Source: Salsipaludibacter albus (GTDB taxonomy: Bacteria; Actinomycetota; Nitriliruptoria; Nitriliruptorales; Nitriliruptoraceae). Taken from it: a DNA stretch of 64,000 nucleotides. The stretch's first letter is position 1. Every line of letters starts with the position of its first letter. A program made the position numbers and the translations under genes. The stretch spans positions 22,443 to 86,442 of the forward strand of contig NZ_JAHOPH010000007.1 of NCBI RefSeq assembly GCF_019798055.1, given 5' to 3'. Below the pieces are notes generated by a model that ran no database searches, had not been told where the DNA came from, and was given only the letters and a program-made list of their open reading frames with translations. Below, in pieces: positions 1 through 8,388 of the stretch.

Positions 1-2
1 TG

Positions 3-1001
3 ACCCGGCTGGTCGCGATCGTCATGGCGCTGGGCGTCGTGGGGCTGGCAGCGGTGGACCGCTGGGCGACGGAGTCGTGGGCGGCCACGTCGCGCCTGCC
101 GGGCATCGTGGTCACGGTGGTCGCACTGGCGGCGACCGTCGGCGTCGGGCTGACCGGTCACTCCGGTGCGACCCTGGCCTGGGAGGACAAGATCGACGCG
201 GCGCTGGGCGCGGACGGCGACGACGCGACCGCCGCCCCGGCACCGACGACCCCGGTGCCGTCGGTCGCGGCCACCCCTCCCCCGACCTCGCCGGGGCCCG
301 ACCCCGCACCAACGCCCGGTTCCGTCGCCGTCGAGGAACTGGTCGACGTGGTGCTGGGCGAGTGGACGATCGTGATGAGCGTCGACGAGGCACCACCGGG
401 ACCGACCAGGTTCCGGATCCGCAACGCCGGCACCCACACCCACGCCTTCCGGATCCGCACACCCGGCAGCGGCGGCGACCGCCAGGAGTGGCGCTCGGAC
501 CCGATCGCTCCGGGCGAACAGGTCGAGGTCGAGTGGGACCTCCCGACCGGCGACCTGGAGGTCGACTGCCCGGTCGAGGACGAGGCCGGGGAGCACGACG
601 CCCTGGGCATGGAGGCGGTGCTGACCGTGCGCGAGGGCGCGCCGCCGGTGACGTCGGCCGCTCCCCCGCCGTCGGGCAGCGACGACCGGGCCACGGCCGC
701 CCCGGACCCCGGCACGACTCCGGGTCCGGCCGAGCCGGCGCCGGACCGATCGGCGGGCGCGGTCACGATCGACATCAGCGCGTTCGCCTTCGTCCCGCCC
801 GAGGTCACGGTGCCGGTGGGCACCGAGGTCACCTGGGCCAACCAGGACCCGACCGCCCACACCGCCACGGGCGACGACTTCGACACCGGCACGGTGGCGG
901 GCGGCGCGAGCGCCTCGACCACCTTCGACACGCCGGGCGAGTTCGCCTACGTCTGCACGATCCACCCGTCCATGGAGGGCCTTGTCGTCGTGACCGGCTG
1001 A
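3..1001 (+). CDS. Membrane-anchored double cupredoxin protein (5' truncated by window edge)
   Basis: The frame is open to the left edge, so the true start probably lies outside the window; an internal ATG exists at 24. What remains is a transmembrane segment (about residues 25-45 from that ATG) followed by a GHSG motif resembling the end of a DUF2231-type membrane domain, then a Pro/Thr/Ala-rich linker. Two cupredoxin-like domains follow. The C-terminal one (about 245-325) has a complete type 1 copper set: His279, Cys311, His314 and Met317. The first domain (about 100-205) also carries a THTHAF and a later Cys/His/Met series, so it may bind copper too. Likely role: extracytoplasmic electron transfer or copper binding. 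Function is inferred from domains only. Confidence 0.75.
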   Translation, partial: TRLVAIVMALGVVGLAAVDRWATESWAATSRLPGIVVTVVALAATVGVGLTGHSGATLAWEDKIDAALGADGDDATAAPAPTTPVPSVAATPPPTSPGPDPAPTPGSVAVEELVDVVLGEWTIVMSVDEAPPGPTRFRIRNAGTHTHAFRIRTPGSGGDRQEWRSDPIAPGEQVEVEWDLPTGDLEVDCPVEDEAGEHDALGMEAVLTVREGAPPVTSAAPPPSGSDDRATAAPDPGTTPGPAEPAPDRSAGAVTIDISAFAFVPPEVTVPVGTEVTWANQDPTAHTATGDDFDTGTVAGGASASTTFDTPGEFAYVCTIHPSMEGLVVVTG

Positions 1002-1111
1002 GCGTGACCCGGGCAGGGCCGAGGGTCCGGGAGCTTGCGGGACCATCTCCGATCGCAGCCGGTCCCGGAACGGGTTCCATGGCACCACGCCCACTTCCTG
1101 GAGGTGTGACC

Positions 1112-1957
1112 GTGGACACCGCGGGCTGGCGCACCGGACCCGTGGCGATCACCGGCGCGTCCGGACAGGTCGGACGTGCGCTGCAGCAGCGGCTGGCCGA
1201 CCTGCCGAACCCGGTGATCCCGCTCGAGCGCGACTGGCACCCGGACGACCTCGCCGCGGCCGAGGTGGTCGTCCACCTCGCCGGGACGCTGCTCCCCCAG
1301 CACCCCGACACGTATCGCTCGTCGAACCTCGACACGGCGACACGGCTGGCAGCGGCCCTGCCCGACACCGACGTCCGCCGGGTGGTGTTCCTGAGCTTCC
1401 TCGGCGCCGACCCGTCCGCCGAGAACCCCTACCTGGCGTACAAGGGACGGGCTGAGCGCGAACTGGCCGCGACCGGGATCCCCACCACCGTCGTGCGGTC
1501 GAGTCACGTCTACGGCCCACCGGAAGCACCGGGTCCGACCGCCTCGGCCCTGCTGACGGTCGACGACCGCCCCGTGCGCGTGCTCGGGAACGGGGCCCAG
1601 CTGGTGAGCCCGGTCGCGCTGGTCGACGTGGTCGAGGTCCTGGCCCACGTCGCCCTGGACCCGACGGCGCCGACCGGCACCTTCGACCTCGTGGGACCCG
1701 ACACCTTCACGCTCGACACGTTCGTCCGCGAGCTCAACGACGGCGACGCCACGATCCGCCACCTGCCCCGCTGGCTGGCCCGCGTGATGGCATCCGTCGT
1801 GCCGTCCCTGCCGCGACCACTGGTCGACGTCATGGTCGACGACGCCGTGTCGGCCGACGCCGGGGTGCTGGCCGCCCACCTCGGGCTCGAACTGCACGAC
1901 TTCGACACCGTGTGGCACCCCGGCCGTGCCGCCCGTCGCCTGCCCATCCCCGCCTGA
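1112..1957 (+). CDS. NAD(P)-binding epimerase/dehydratase-type SDR protein
   Basis: Extended short-chain dehydrogenase of about 281 residues with the N-terminal dinucleotide-binding motif TGASGQVG and a YxxxK pair (YLAYKGRAE) after the SFLGA strand, as in atypical NAD-dependent epimerases (NDUFA9/YbjT-like). The frame is open far upstream, but the GTG at 1112 has a GGAGGT ribosome site at 1100-1105 with 6 nt spacing and gives a protein starting just before the Rossmann motif, so I chose it. The substrate is unknown. The family includes sugar-nucleotide epimerases and quinone-binding or stress-related reductases. Confidence 0.8.
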   Translation: MDTAGWRTGPVAITGASGQVGRALQQRLADLPNPVIPLERDWHPDDLAAAEVVVHLAGTLLPQHPDTYRSSNLDTATRLAAALPDTDVRRVVFLSFLGADPSAENPYLAYKGRAERELAATGIPTTVVRSSHVYGPPEAPGPTASALLTVDDRPVRVLGNGAQLVSPVALVDVVEVLAHVALDPTAPTGTFDLVGPDTFTLDTFVRELNDGDATIRHLPRWLARVMASVVPSLPRPLVDVMVDDAVSADAGVLAAHLGLELHDFDTVWHPGRAARRLPIPA

Positions 1958-1983
1958 CTCCCGACCCCGAGAGGTGACGCCGG

Positions 1984-2976
1984 ATGGACACCGTGACCGT
2001 GGCGGACGAACGGACCGAGTCGGTCGGTGACCGAGCGCTCGTCGTCGAGACCCGCGGCCTGGCCAAGCGCTTCGGCGACGTCGAGGCCGTCCGGTCGGTC
2101 GACCTCGCCGTGCCGGCCCACTCGATCTTCGGCTTCCTGGGACCCAACGGGGCCGGCAAGACCACGACCCTGCGGATGCTCGTCGGACTGTTGACGCCCT
2201 CGGCCGGCACCGGCCGGGTGCTGGGCGCCGACCTGGCCGGCGACGGGCTGGCCCTGCGCCGACGGATCGGCTACCTCCCCCAGCAGCCACGGTTCTACCC
2301 CGACCTGACCGCACGCGAGACCCTGCAGTTCACCGCCGGGTTCTTCTTCCGTCCCGGGCCCGGCGTGGACCGGCGCATCGACGACCTGGTCGAGCTGGTG
2401 GGGTTGCAGGACCGGGCCGAGCGCCCGGTCGGGGCCTTCTCCGGCGGGGAGCGCCAGCGCCTCGGCCTGGCCCAGGCCCAGCTGCACGGTCCGGAGCTGC
2501 TGATCCTCGACGAGCCCGCCGCCGGGCTGGACCCGCTGGGCCGTCGGGACGTGCTGGACCTGATGGAACGCCTGCGGGACCGGACGACGGTGCTGTACTC
2601 GACCCACATCCTCGACGACGTCCAGCGCGTGTCCGACACCGTGGCGATCGTGTCGCACGGGACCATGGTGGCGCAGGCACCCATCGACCAGTTGCTGGCC
2701 GGCACCGAGGGGGCGGTCTACCGCCTGTCGACGCGGGGCCCGACCGCCGCGATCCGTGACCGGTTGGCGCGACTGTCCTGGGTGCGCGACGTGCAGGTCC
2801 ACGGGGACCCGCACGCGGCCGACTGGGCCGTCGCCGTCGACGACGAGACAGCGGCCGACCACCACCTGCTGCGCATCGTGCTGGAGGATCCGGCCCTGTC
2901 GGTCACCGACTTCGGGCGACGAACCTTCGAGCTCGAGGACGTGTTCCTGCGGATCGTGGAGGAGGCGACGTCATGA
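1984..2976 (+). CDS. ABC transporter ATP-binding protein (ABC-2 exporter type)
   Basis: 330-residue nucleotide-binding subunit. Walker A GPNGAGKT lies at about 53-60, the signature SGGE at about 153-156, Walker B LLILDEP with DE at about 176, and an H-loop STH at about 208. The C-terminal ~90 residues form the extra domain common in drug/NosF-like exporters of the CcmA class. The stop codon overlaps the start of the permease at 2973 by 4 nt (ATGA), so the two are co-translated and form one exporter. The substrate cannot be told. It follows the epimerase gene by 26 nt and may be in the same operon. Confidence 0.93.
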   Translation: MDTVTVADERTESVGDRALVVETRGLAKRFGDVEAVRSVDLAVPAHSIFGFLGPNGAGKTTTLRMLVGLLTPSAGTGRVLGADLAGDGLALRRRIGYLPQQPRFYPDLTARETLQFTAGFFFRPGPGVDRRIDDLVELVGLQDRAERPVGAFSGGERQRLGLAQAQLHGPELLILDEPAAGLDPLGRRDVLDLMERLRDRTTVLYSTHILDDVQRVSDTVAIVSHGTMVAQAPIDQLLAGTEGAVYRLSTRGPTAAIRDRLARLSWVRDVQVHGDPHAADWAVAVDDETAADHHLLRIVLEDPALSVTDFGRRTFELEDVFLRIVEEATS

Positions 2977-3815
2977 CCAGCCCGAGCCAGACACTCGACG
3001 CAGGCCTGTCACCCGGCGCGGGGTTGCGTACTCGGCCGGACCGTGGTCGGGGCACCGGCTTCACGACGATGGTGCGCCACGAGGGCCGGCTGTGGTGGGG
3101 GCGGCGCTGGTTGGTCCAGGCGGTGCTGTGGACCGTGCTGCTGGACGGGTTGCTGCTGGCCCTGCTGTGGATCGCCGAGCAGGCCGGGTCCTCCGGCATG
3201 CGCCTGGAGCAGCCCGCCGTCGGCGTGGCGGAGGTGTTCCCGCAGTACCTCGGGGTCGCGGTGCTGCTGTCGACCATCGGCGTGGTCGTGCTGTCACAGT
3301 CGGTGATGCTCGACGAGCGACGGGACGGGACCCTCGAGTGGGTCCTGTCCAAGCCCGTGTCGCGCACGGCCATCGTGCTGGCGAAGTTCACGGCGCACGT
3401 GCTCCCGATCCTGCTGGTGGTCGTGGTGGTCCCGTGGGCCGGGGTCTACGGCGTGCTGTCGTGGGCGTCCGGCGCGGCATGGCCGCTCGGCGAGTTCGCG
3501 GTCGTGGTTGCCCTGGTGGGCCTGTTGCTGGGGTTCACCGTGGCACTGACCCTGCTGCTGGGTACGTGGACGACCAGTCGTGGCCTGGTCATCGGGGTGC
3601 CGATCGCGGCGGGGATGGTCTACGACGGTGCGCATGCCCTGGTCCGCGACCTGGCCGGCCAGCTGCCCTTCCCGTGGGAGCTCACGACCTCGGCCACCGC
3701 GGTCGCGGCCGGCGCGGGCCTGGTGTCGGTCGTCCCGGTCGTCGCCACCGTGGGCTGGATCGTCGCGGTCGTGGCCGCCACCGCATGGCGCTTCGAGCGC
3801 GAGGAGGTCGGCTAG
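2973..3815 (+). CDS. ABC-2 type transporter permease
   Basis: 280-residue integral membrane protein with about six hydrophobic segments. A SVMLDERRDGTLEWVLSKPV stretch after the second segment is the typical cytoplasmic motif of ABC-2 permeases (the E-R-x-x-G-T region contacting the ATPase). It begins with the ATGA overlap of the upstream ATPase. It probably dimerises and, with the ATPase, exports an unidentified substrate. The N-terminal ~30 residues are soluble. Confidence 0.88.
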   Translation: MTSPSQTLDAGLSPGAGLRTRPDRGRGTGFTTMVRHEGRLWWGRRWLVQAVLWTVLLDGLLLALLWIAEQAGSSGMRLEQPAVGVAEVFPQYLGVAVLLSTIGVVVLSQSVMLDERRDGTLEWVLSKPVSRTAIVLAKFTAHVLPILLVVVVVPWAGVYGVLSWASGAAWPLGEFAVVVALVGLLLGFTVALTLLLGTWTTSRGLVIGVPIAAGMVYDGAHALVRDLAGQLPFPWELTTSATAVAAGAGLVSVVPVVATVGWIVAVVAATAWRFEREEVG

Positions 3816-3925
3816 GGGCGAGGTTCCTGCGCGGCATGGCCCGCTCGGGCCTTGTCGCGCCGCCGCGCCTACGCCACGATCGAGGGTGCGAACCTGTCCC
3901 GACGCACCACGGAGGAGGAATCACC

Positions 3926-4363
3926 ATGGTCACCCACGACATCGAAGGATCCGAGTCCAGCGGCACCCGCGACGAGACGACGACGTCGCGGTCGCGGCTG
4001 ATGGAGCGCGGCGACCGCGGCGGCACGGTCCGGCCATTCGCACCGGCGCTGGACGTGCGCGAGACCGAGGACGCCTTCACCCTCCACGTCGAGCTGGCCG
4101 GGGTGTCCCCGGACGACGTGGAGATCACCCTCGAGGAGAACGTCCTGGCGATCCGGGGCGAACGCTCCACGGGCGCGGAGATCGAGGACGGCACGTTCCG
4201 CCGGATCGAGCGCCACGTGGGCCGGTTCCAGCGCGCCGTCCGCCTCCCGGCACGACTCGACGGTGAGCACGTGTCGGCGCGCTTCGCCGACGGGGTCCTG
4301 ACGATCACCATCCCGAAGTCCCAGGAGTCGCGCCCCCGACGGGTCCCGGTCGTGGCGTCCTGA
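3926..4363 (+). CDS. Hsp20/alpha-crystallin small heat-shock protein
   Basis: 145-residue ATP-independent holdase chaperone. The alpha-crystallin domain spans about residues 38-138, with the VELAGVSPDDVEITLEEN strand region and the conserved FADGVLTITIPK C-terminal beta strand. ATG 3926 is preceded by a strong GGAGGAGG at 3911-3918. The protein ends soon after the domain, without an obvious separate I-x-I extension. A perfect hairpin directly follows the stop, so it is probably monocistronic. Confidence 0.93.
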   Translation: MVTHDIEGSESSGTRDETTTSRSRLMERGDRGGTVRPFAPALDVRETEDAFTLHVELAGVSPDDVEITLEENVLAIRGERSTGAEIEDGTFRRIERHVGRFQRAVRLPARLDGEHVSARFADGVLTITIPKSQESRPRRVPVVAS

Positions 4364-4368
4364 CGGCT

Positions 4369-4396
4369 CCCGCCACGGGCGACGGCCCGTGGCGGG
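4369..4396 (+). terminator. Hairpin after hsp20
   Basis: Perfect 11-bp inverted repeat (CCCGCCACGGG / CCCGTGGCGGG) with a 6-nt loop starting 5 nt after the Hsp20 stop. There is no T-tract, so it may act as a Rho-dependent or GC-rich actinobacterial type terminator, or protect the 3' end. Confidence 0.65.
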
Positions 4397-4485
4397 TCGG
4401 GCGCGCCGTCGCCCGTCGTCTCGGCTCCCTGCAAGGAACGACCGCGTGCTCGGGCCGGGCGCGCGAACCCGATCGGAGGTGCACC

Positions 4486-5160
4486 GTGAGGACCGACGAG
4501 GACATCAAGCAGGACATCATCGCCTCCCTGTACTGGGACGTCCGGGTGGACGCGGCCCGGATCGGCGTGTTCGTCGAGGACGGGCACGTACGGCTGACCG
4601 GGTCGGTGACGACCTACCGCTCGTGGGCAGCGGCCCGCGAGGACGCCCGGGTGATCACGGGCGTGCGATCGGTCGCCAACCACGTCGAGGTGGAGATCTC
4701 CGCCGAGCTCGACACACCCACCGACGCGCAGTTGCGCGACGCCCTGGAGGAGGTGCTGTCGAGCGACCCCGACCTGGCAGCGACCGCCGTCGACGTGACC
4801 GTGGTCGACGGCCACGTCACGCTGTCCGGCACGGTCCCGACGTTCTGGGAACGCGAGCTCGCGAAGGTCGTCACCACCACGCTGCCGGGGGTCCGTGGCT
4901 GCACCAACGAGCTGGTGGTGGTGCCGGATCCCGACCGCGGCGACGCCGAGATCGCGCGGGCGATCGTGGACGCGCTGCGCCGCAACCGCCACGTGGACCT
5001 GACCGACCTCGACGTGTCGGTCGACGGCGGCGAGGTGACGGTCGGCGGTCCGATCGCGGACGACACGACCCGCGAGCAGGTCCTCGACGCCGCCCGCCAC
5101 ACCGAGGGCGTGACCGAGATCGTCGACAAGCTCGCCGTGCGAGACCGTCCTGGGTCGTGA
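4486..5160 (+). CDS. Triple BON-domain protein
   Basis: 224 residues containing three consecutive BON domains (about 1-70, 75-145, 150-220), each with the helix, GHVxLTG strand and short helix pattern (GHVRLTGSV, GHVTLSGTV, GEVTVGGPI). BON domains bind phospholipid surfaces and occur in osmotic-stress proteins such as OsmY. No signal peptide is visible, so it looks cytoplasmic. The GTG start at 4486 has GGAGGTG upstream. Neighbouring Hsp20 suggests a stress-response context. Confidence 0.87.
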   Translation: MRTDEDIKQDIIASLYWDVRVDAARIGVFVEDGHVRLTGSVTTYRSWAAAREDARVITGVRSVANHVEVEISAELDTPTDAQLRDALEEVLSSDPDLAATAVDVTVVDGHVTLSGTVPTFWERELAKVVTTTLPGVRGCTNELVVVPDPDRGDAEIARAIVDALRRNRHVDLTDLDVSVDGGEVTVGGPIADDTTREQVLDAARHTEGVTEIVDKLAVRDRPGS

Positions 5161-5264
5161 CCGGCCGAGACCCGTCCCGAACCTCCACGTATCAACCCGG
5201 TGGTGCCAGCCCTCGGGTCTGACGGGACCTGCCGGAGGGGCCGGCGCTCCCGGAAGGCACCGAC

Positions 5265-5954
5265 ATGGCTCGCAACATCGGCACGTGGTGGATCAAGGAC
5301 GGCATCGACGGGCGCCGCATCGAGGCACAGGGCTTCGGCTCGACGCTCGGCTCGCTCGGCGGCTTCGCCTGGACCCAGGACCACGGTGACGGCAACGTCC
5401 TCGAGAAGGACTTCGTCGACACGCCCAACCACACGGAGAAGACCGACACGGTCGACGCGATCATGATGTCGTCACACGGCAACCCGAACGGGTTCTCGGT
5501 GTCCGACGGGTCGGTCACGACGGCCGACGACGTCGACTTCGGCAAGTCCGACCTCGAGGTCTTCGCCACCCACGCCTGCAAGCTGCTCGAACACACCGGG
5601 TCCAACTCGGTCGGCCGGTGGATCCCGGCGTTCGAGCGTCTCCACTACATGTGCGGGTTCCACAACTCCAGCTACAGCGGTGGCGGCCAGAACGCCCGCG
5701 GCCAGTACTTCGCGATGTACGGGGCATGGCTGCACGAGGTGTTGGGCTTCTTCCCGCACTACACGATCCGCGACGCGTGGCGGATCGCCAACGAGCTGGT
5801 CGAGGGCTCCAACGTCGAGTGGGCCTACCTCCGCGCCACCGGCACGACGTCGTCCGGGGCCTCGGCCAACACCTACAACGAGAAGCTCACCAGCTCCGAG
5901 CCCAACGACCCGACCCACGGCCGGACCTTCTGGACCAACCACGGCTCCTGCTGA
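5265..5954 (+). CDS. Caspase-like (DUF6345-like) protein
   Basis: 229 residues, no signal peptide. The core has a hydrophobic strand followed by SSHGN (His71-Gly72) and, about 30 residues later, FATHACKLLE with Cys105 after a second strand. This His-Gly ... Cys layout is that of clan CD (caspase/gingipain-like) peptidases and matches my recollection of DUF6345-type proteins. A later YGAWLHEVLGF segment could line the fold. It may be a peptidase or a degenerate relative; no substrate is evident. The next gene lies 90 nt downstream on the same strand and may be its partner. Confidence 0.6.
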   Translation: MARNIGTWWIKDGIDGRRIEAQGFGSTLGSLGGFAWTQDHGDGNVLEKDFVDTPNHTEKTDTVDAIMMSSHGNPNGFSVSDGSVTTADDVDFGKSDLEVFATHACKLLEHTGSNSVGRWIPAFERLHYMCGFHNSSYSGGGQNARGQYFAMYGAWLHEVLGFFPHYTIRDAWRIANELVEGSNVEWAYLRATGTTSSGASANTYNEKLTSSEPNDPTHGRTFWTNHGSC

Positions 5955-6044
5955 GCCGCTGCAGGCTCGGCACCCCCGATCGGGGCCACCGACCTGCCCT
6001 GCACGACCACCACGCATTCCACCACGAGACCACGGGGAACCACC

Positions 6045-6974
6045 ATGGCACTTTCCACCACTGACCTCAGGTTCGAGACCGACCTGCCCGACCTGCCGAC
6101 GACCGTGCCGGTCGCCAAGCTCGCCCGCGTCGACCTCGACGAGCGCCGGCCGGCACTCGAGACCTTCGCCGAGCGACTGTCGCTGCGCGAGACCCGCCGG
6201 CTGGAGACGCCGCACGGCATGGCCCTGGCCACCGGGCAGGGCCACGTCGAGTACTTCCGCGCGAGCGGCGGTGTGCTGGCGATGACCGCCTCGGACCCCG
6301 CCGACGACGAGTTGCGTCGCTGGGACGACCTGGAGGAGGAGCGCGGGGAGGACGGCTCGACGACCTTCACGCTGGGCCGACGAGCGGCCGGCGAGGTGAT
6401 CGACCAGGTCGGCGAGGTGCTCGAGGCAGCCCGCCTGCGGGAGGACCACCAGCTGCGCCCGACGGTCGAGCTCGAGCAGGTCACCCAACTCGACGAGGAG
6501 GGCACGGTGCTGCAGGCCGGCGCCGGTCGTGCCACGGTCCGCATCGGGTACGAGTTCGAGGGGCTCCCCGTGCTCGGCGCGGGTGCCAAGACCCGGGTCA
6601 CGGTCGAGCCGGCGGGCCGACGTGGGCTCCGGGTCACGGGGGCGCTGCACGTGTGGCGCCGCCCGACCGAGACCGTCGACGTCGAGCTGGGCACCATCAA
6701 GGACGTGCTCGCGGCCGGGCTGCTCGACGACGTCGAGCTCCAGCGGTACCACGAGGCGGGCAGCGACATCGTCATCACCCACCTGGAGGTCGGCTACCTC
6801 GCGCTGCCGGCGATGGACCAGCAGGCGACGCTGCTGCCGACCGTCGACGTGCAGGGCCGGGTGAGCCTGCCCGACGACCGGCTCGAGTACTTCGAGTTCG
6901 CTCGCCACCACCGTGCCGCGTCGCCGCAGCGCTTTCGCGACCAGGGCATCTTCGACCACCGCGTCGTGGCCTGA
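6045..6974 (+). CDS. Uncharacterised protein next to the caspase-like gene
   Basis: 309 residues, soluble, acidic, with no signal peptide or membrane segment. I do not recognise the family. The middle (about 140-215) has alternating strands including RATVRIGYEFEGLPVLGAGA, which recalls the FTP/PepSY-like or beta-rich propeptide-type folds seen beside peptidases, but this is weak. ATG 6045 follows GGGGAACCACC. Its position 90 nt after the caspase-like gene suggests co-transcription and a possible role as its target or inhibitor; that role is inference only. Confidence 0.6.
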   Translation: MALSTTDLRFETDLPDLPTTVPVAKLARVDLDERRPALETFAERLSLRETRRLETPHGMALATGQGHVEYFRASGGVLAMTASDPADDELRRWDDLEEERGEDGSTTFTLGRRAAGEVIDQVGEVLEAARLREDHQLRPTVELEQVTQLDEEGTVLQAGAGRATVRIGYEFEGLPVLGAGAKTRVTVEPAGRRGLRVTGALHVWRRPTETVDVELGTIKDVLAAGLLDDVELQRYHEAGSDIVITHLEVGYLALPAMDQQATLLPTVDVQGRVSLPDDRLEYFEFARHHRAASPQRFRDQGIFDHRVVA

Positions 6975-7060
6975 CCACGCCGCGACGGCACGATCCCGGT
7001 CGCCGCCCCGTCGGGTCGACGCGCGTCCACGGCTTCGCCCCACCCCCGGGGGGCTGACCG

Positions 7061-7141
7061 ATGACCACCTCCCTGCGCACCCGGGTCCGCAGCGCCATGG
7101 CGATCCTGTTCGCCCCCGCGCACGACCTGGCCGCCGGATGA
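7061..7141 (+). CDS. Possible 26-residue leader ORF
   Basis: ATG 7061 preceded by a G-rich stretch (GGGGGG at 7048-7053) opens a 26-codon frame. It ends in TGA at 7139-7141, overlapping the ATG of the lipoprotein gene by 4 nt (ATGA). The peptide is basic at its N-terminus with a hydrophobic centre (MAILFAPA). It could be a translational-coupling leader or a chance frame. Confidence 0.3.
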   Translation: MTTSLRTRVRSAMAILFAPAHDLAAG

Positions 7142-7593
7142 CCCACGGACGCAGAGACGGACGGGGGCGACCGGCCCGCGTGGCGGTGTGCGCGGTCTCC
7201 GTGCTGGTCGCGACTGCGCTGGCCGGGTGTCGCGGGCCGACGCTGGCGGACCTGGAGGCAGTGGCCGGGGACCTCGCCACCCCACCCGGCTGGGACCAGA
7301 CCGGCGACGAGGCGGTCGCGGACTGCGACGACCCCACCGAGAGCTGTCCCCGGGTCGTGCGCAGCTACTCCGTGCCGGGCGACATCGACTTCGCGGCCAC
7401 GTCCCGGGTCCTGGTGGCGGGTGACGACCTGGAGGTGACCGAGCCCCCCCTGCAGGGGTGCGGGGTGGCGCCGGAAGCCGGCTGCAGCCTGCGTGCCCGG
7501 CGCGACGACGTCGCCGTCCGCGCCACCGTCACCGACACGACCCCGGACGCCTACACCGTGTCCGTTCGCGTCACCGAGTACGTCGGCCCCTGA
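7138..7593 (+). CDS. Small predicted lipoprotein
   Basis: 151 residues. The basic N-terminus, hydrophobic segment and lipobox LAGC (cleavage before Cys at about residue 31) indicate a lipid-anchored exported protein. The mature part has four further cysteines in CDDPTESC and CGVAPEAGC, probably forming disulfides. I recognise no domain family. The ATG at 7138 is the first start that gives a proper signal peptide. It is convergent with the gene at 7639-8352. Confidence 0.7.
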   Translation: MTHGRRDGRGRPARVAVCAVSVLVATALAGCRGPTLADLEAVAGDLATPPGWDQTGDEAVADCDDPTESCPRVVRSYSVPGDIDFAATSRVLVAGDDLEVTEPPLQGCGVAPEAGCSLRARRDDVAVRATVTDTTPDAYTVSVRVTEYVGP

Positions 7594-7638
7594 CTCCCGG
7601 CCCCGGCAGCTGACCCCGGAGGCCACGACCGGACGGGC

Positions 7639-8352
7639 TCAGGGCGTTCGGCGGTAGACGATCGTGTTGCCCCGCCTGTCGACCATCCGGACCAGGCCGA
7701 GGTGGCGCAGGCAGTAGGCCATCTGCTGGGCCAGGCGGCGCCGAGACCCCAGGCCACCGGCCAGGTCCGCGGTCGTGAAGTCGACCGGGAGGTCGTCGGG
7801 CAGCAGGTCGAGCAGGTCGGCCGGCGTGTCGAACACCAGGTGGTCGACCACCTCGACCAGCCGTCGTTCCTCGACGACCCAGCCCCTGCGTCGCCACGCC
7901 CGGTCCGGGTCGTGCGTGCGGACCTGGTCCTCGCGGGTCATGACGACCTCGAGGGTGAGGTTGGGGTGGTCGAGCAGGTTGGGGAAGCTGACCAGCTCGG
8001 CGAACACGTGGGCCGGGGTGCCGTGCTTGGGCGACAGCCGTCGCGACAGGACCTCGCCCCCGTCACCGACCTTGACGATCGTGGTGTCGACCGGGATCGG
8101 GTGGACCAGTCGGACGTCATGATGGTCCAGCAGGTGGTCGAACTTGCGTCCCATGGACGAAAAGCCGCTGGTCTGGATCTCGACCAGGGTGTCCCCCCGG
8201 ACGAGGTCGGCCACGAACCCGTCGACCGCCACCTCGACACGGTCGCCGGGTCGTGCGTACCAGCGCTTCAACGCCCGGTGGAGCGACCCCTCCCCCAGCG
8301 TCCCGACGTGCGGGGACCGGGTCGCCTGCTCGGGTGCCACCGGGTCCGCCAC
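7639..8352 (-). CDS. Putative PD-(D/E)XK-like fold protein
   Basis: 237 residues beginning with a helical SLHRALKRWY segment, then VAVDGFVADLV and LVEIQTSGF. The strand Asp followed by E-x-Q on the next strand is the arrangement of restriction-endonuclease-like folds with an E-x-Q variant of E-x-K. A C-terminal ~80-residue part looks like a winged helix (RRLAQQMAYCLRHLGLVRMV). Possible nuclease or DNA-binding protein; no catalytic Lys is seen, so activity is doubtful. Convergent with the lipoprotein gene and 36 nt downstream of the MMPL gene on the same strand. Confidence 0.6.
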   Translation of the reverse strand: MADPVAPEQATRSPHVGTLGEGSLHRALKRWYARPGDRVEVAVDGFVADLVRGDTLVEIQTSGFSSMGRKFDHLLDHHDVRLVHPIPVDTTIVKVGDGGEVLSRRLSPKHGTPAHVFAELVSFPNLLDHPNLTLEVVMTREDQVRTHDPDRAWRRRGWVVEERRLVEVVDHLVFDTPADLLDLLPDDLPVDFTTADLAGGLGSRRRLAQQMAYCLRHLGLVRMVDRRGNTIVYRRTP

Positions 8353-8388
8353 TCGTCGTCGCCGCCGACGAGGCTAATGGGAGCCGAC

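Noticed and set aside
77..1100. N-terminal extension of the epimerase frame to position 77
   Set aside because: Overlaps the cupredoxin gene and is Arg/Gly-rich nonsense; the ribosome site at 1100-1105 marks the true start.
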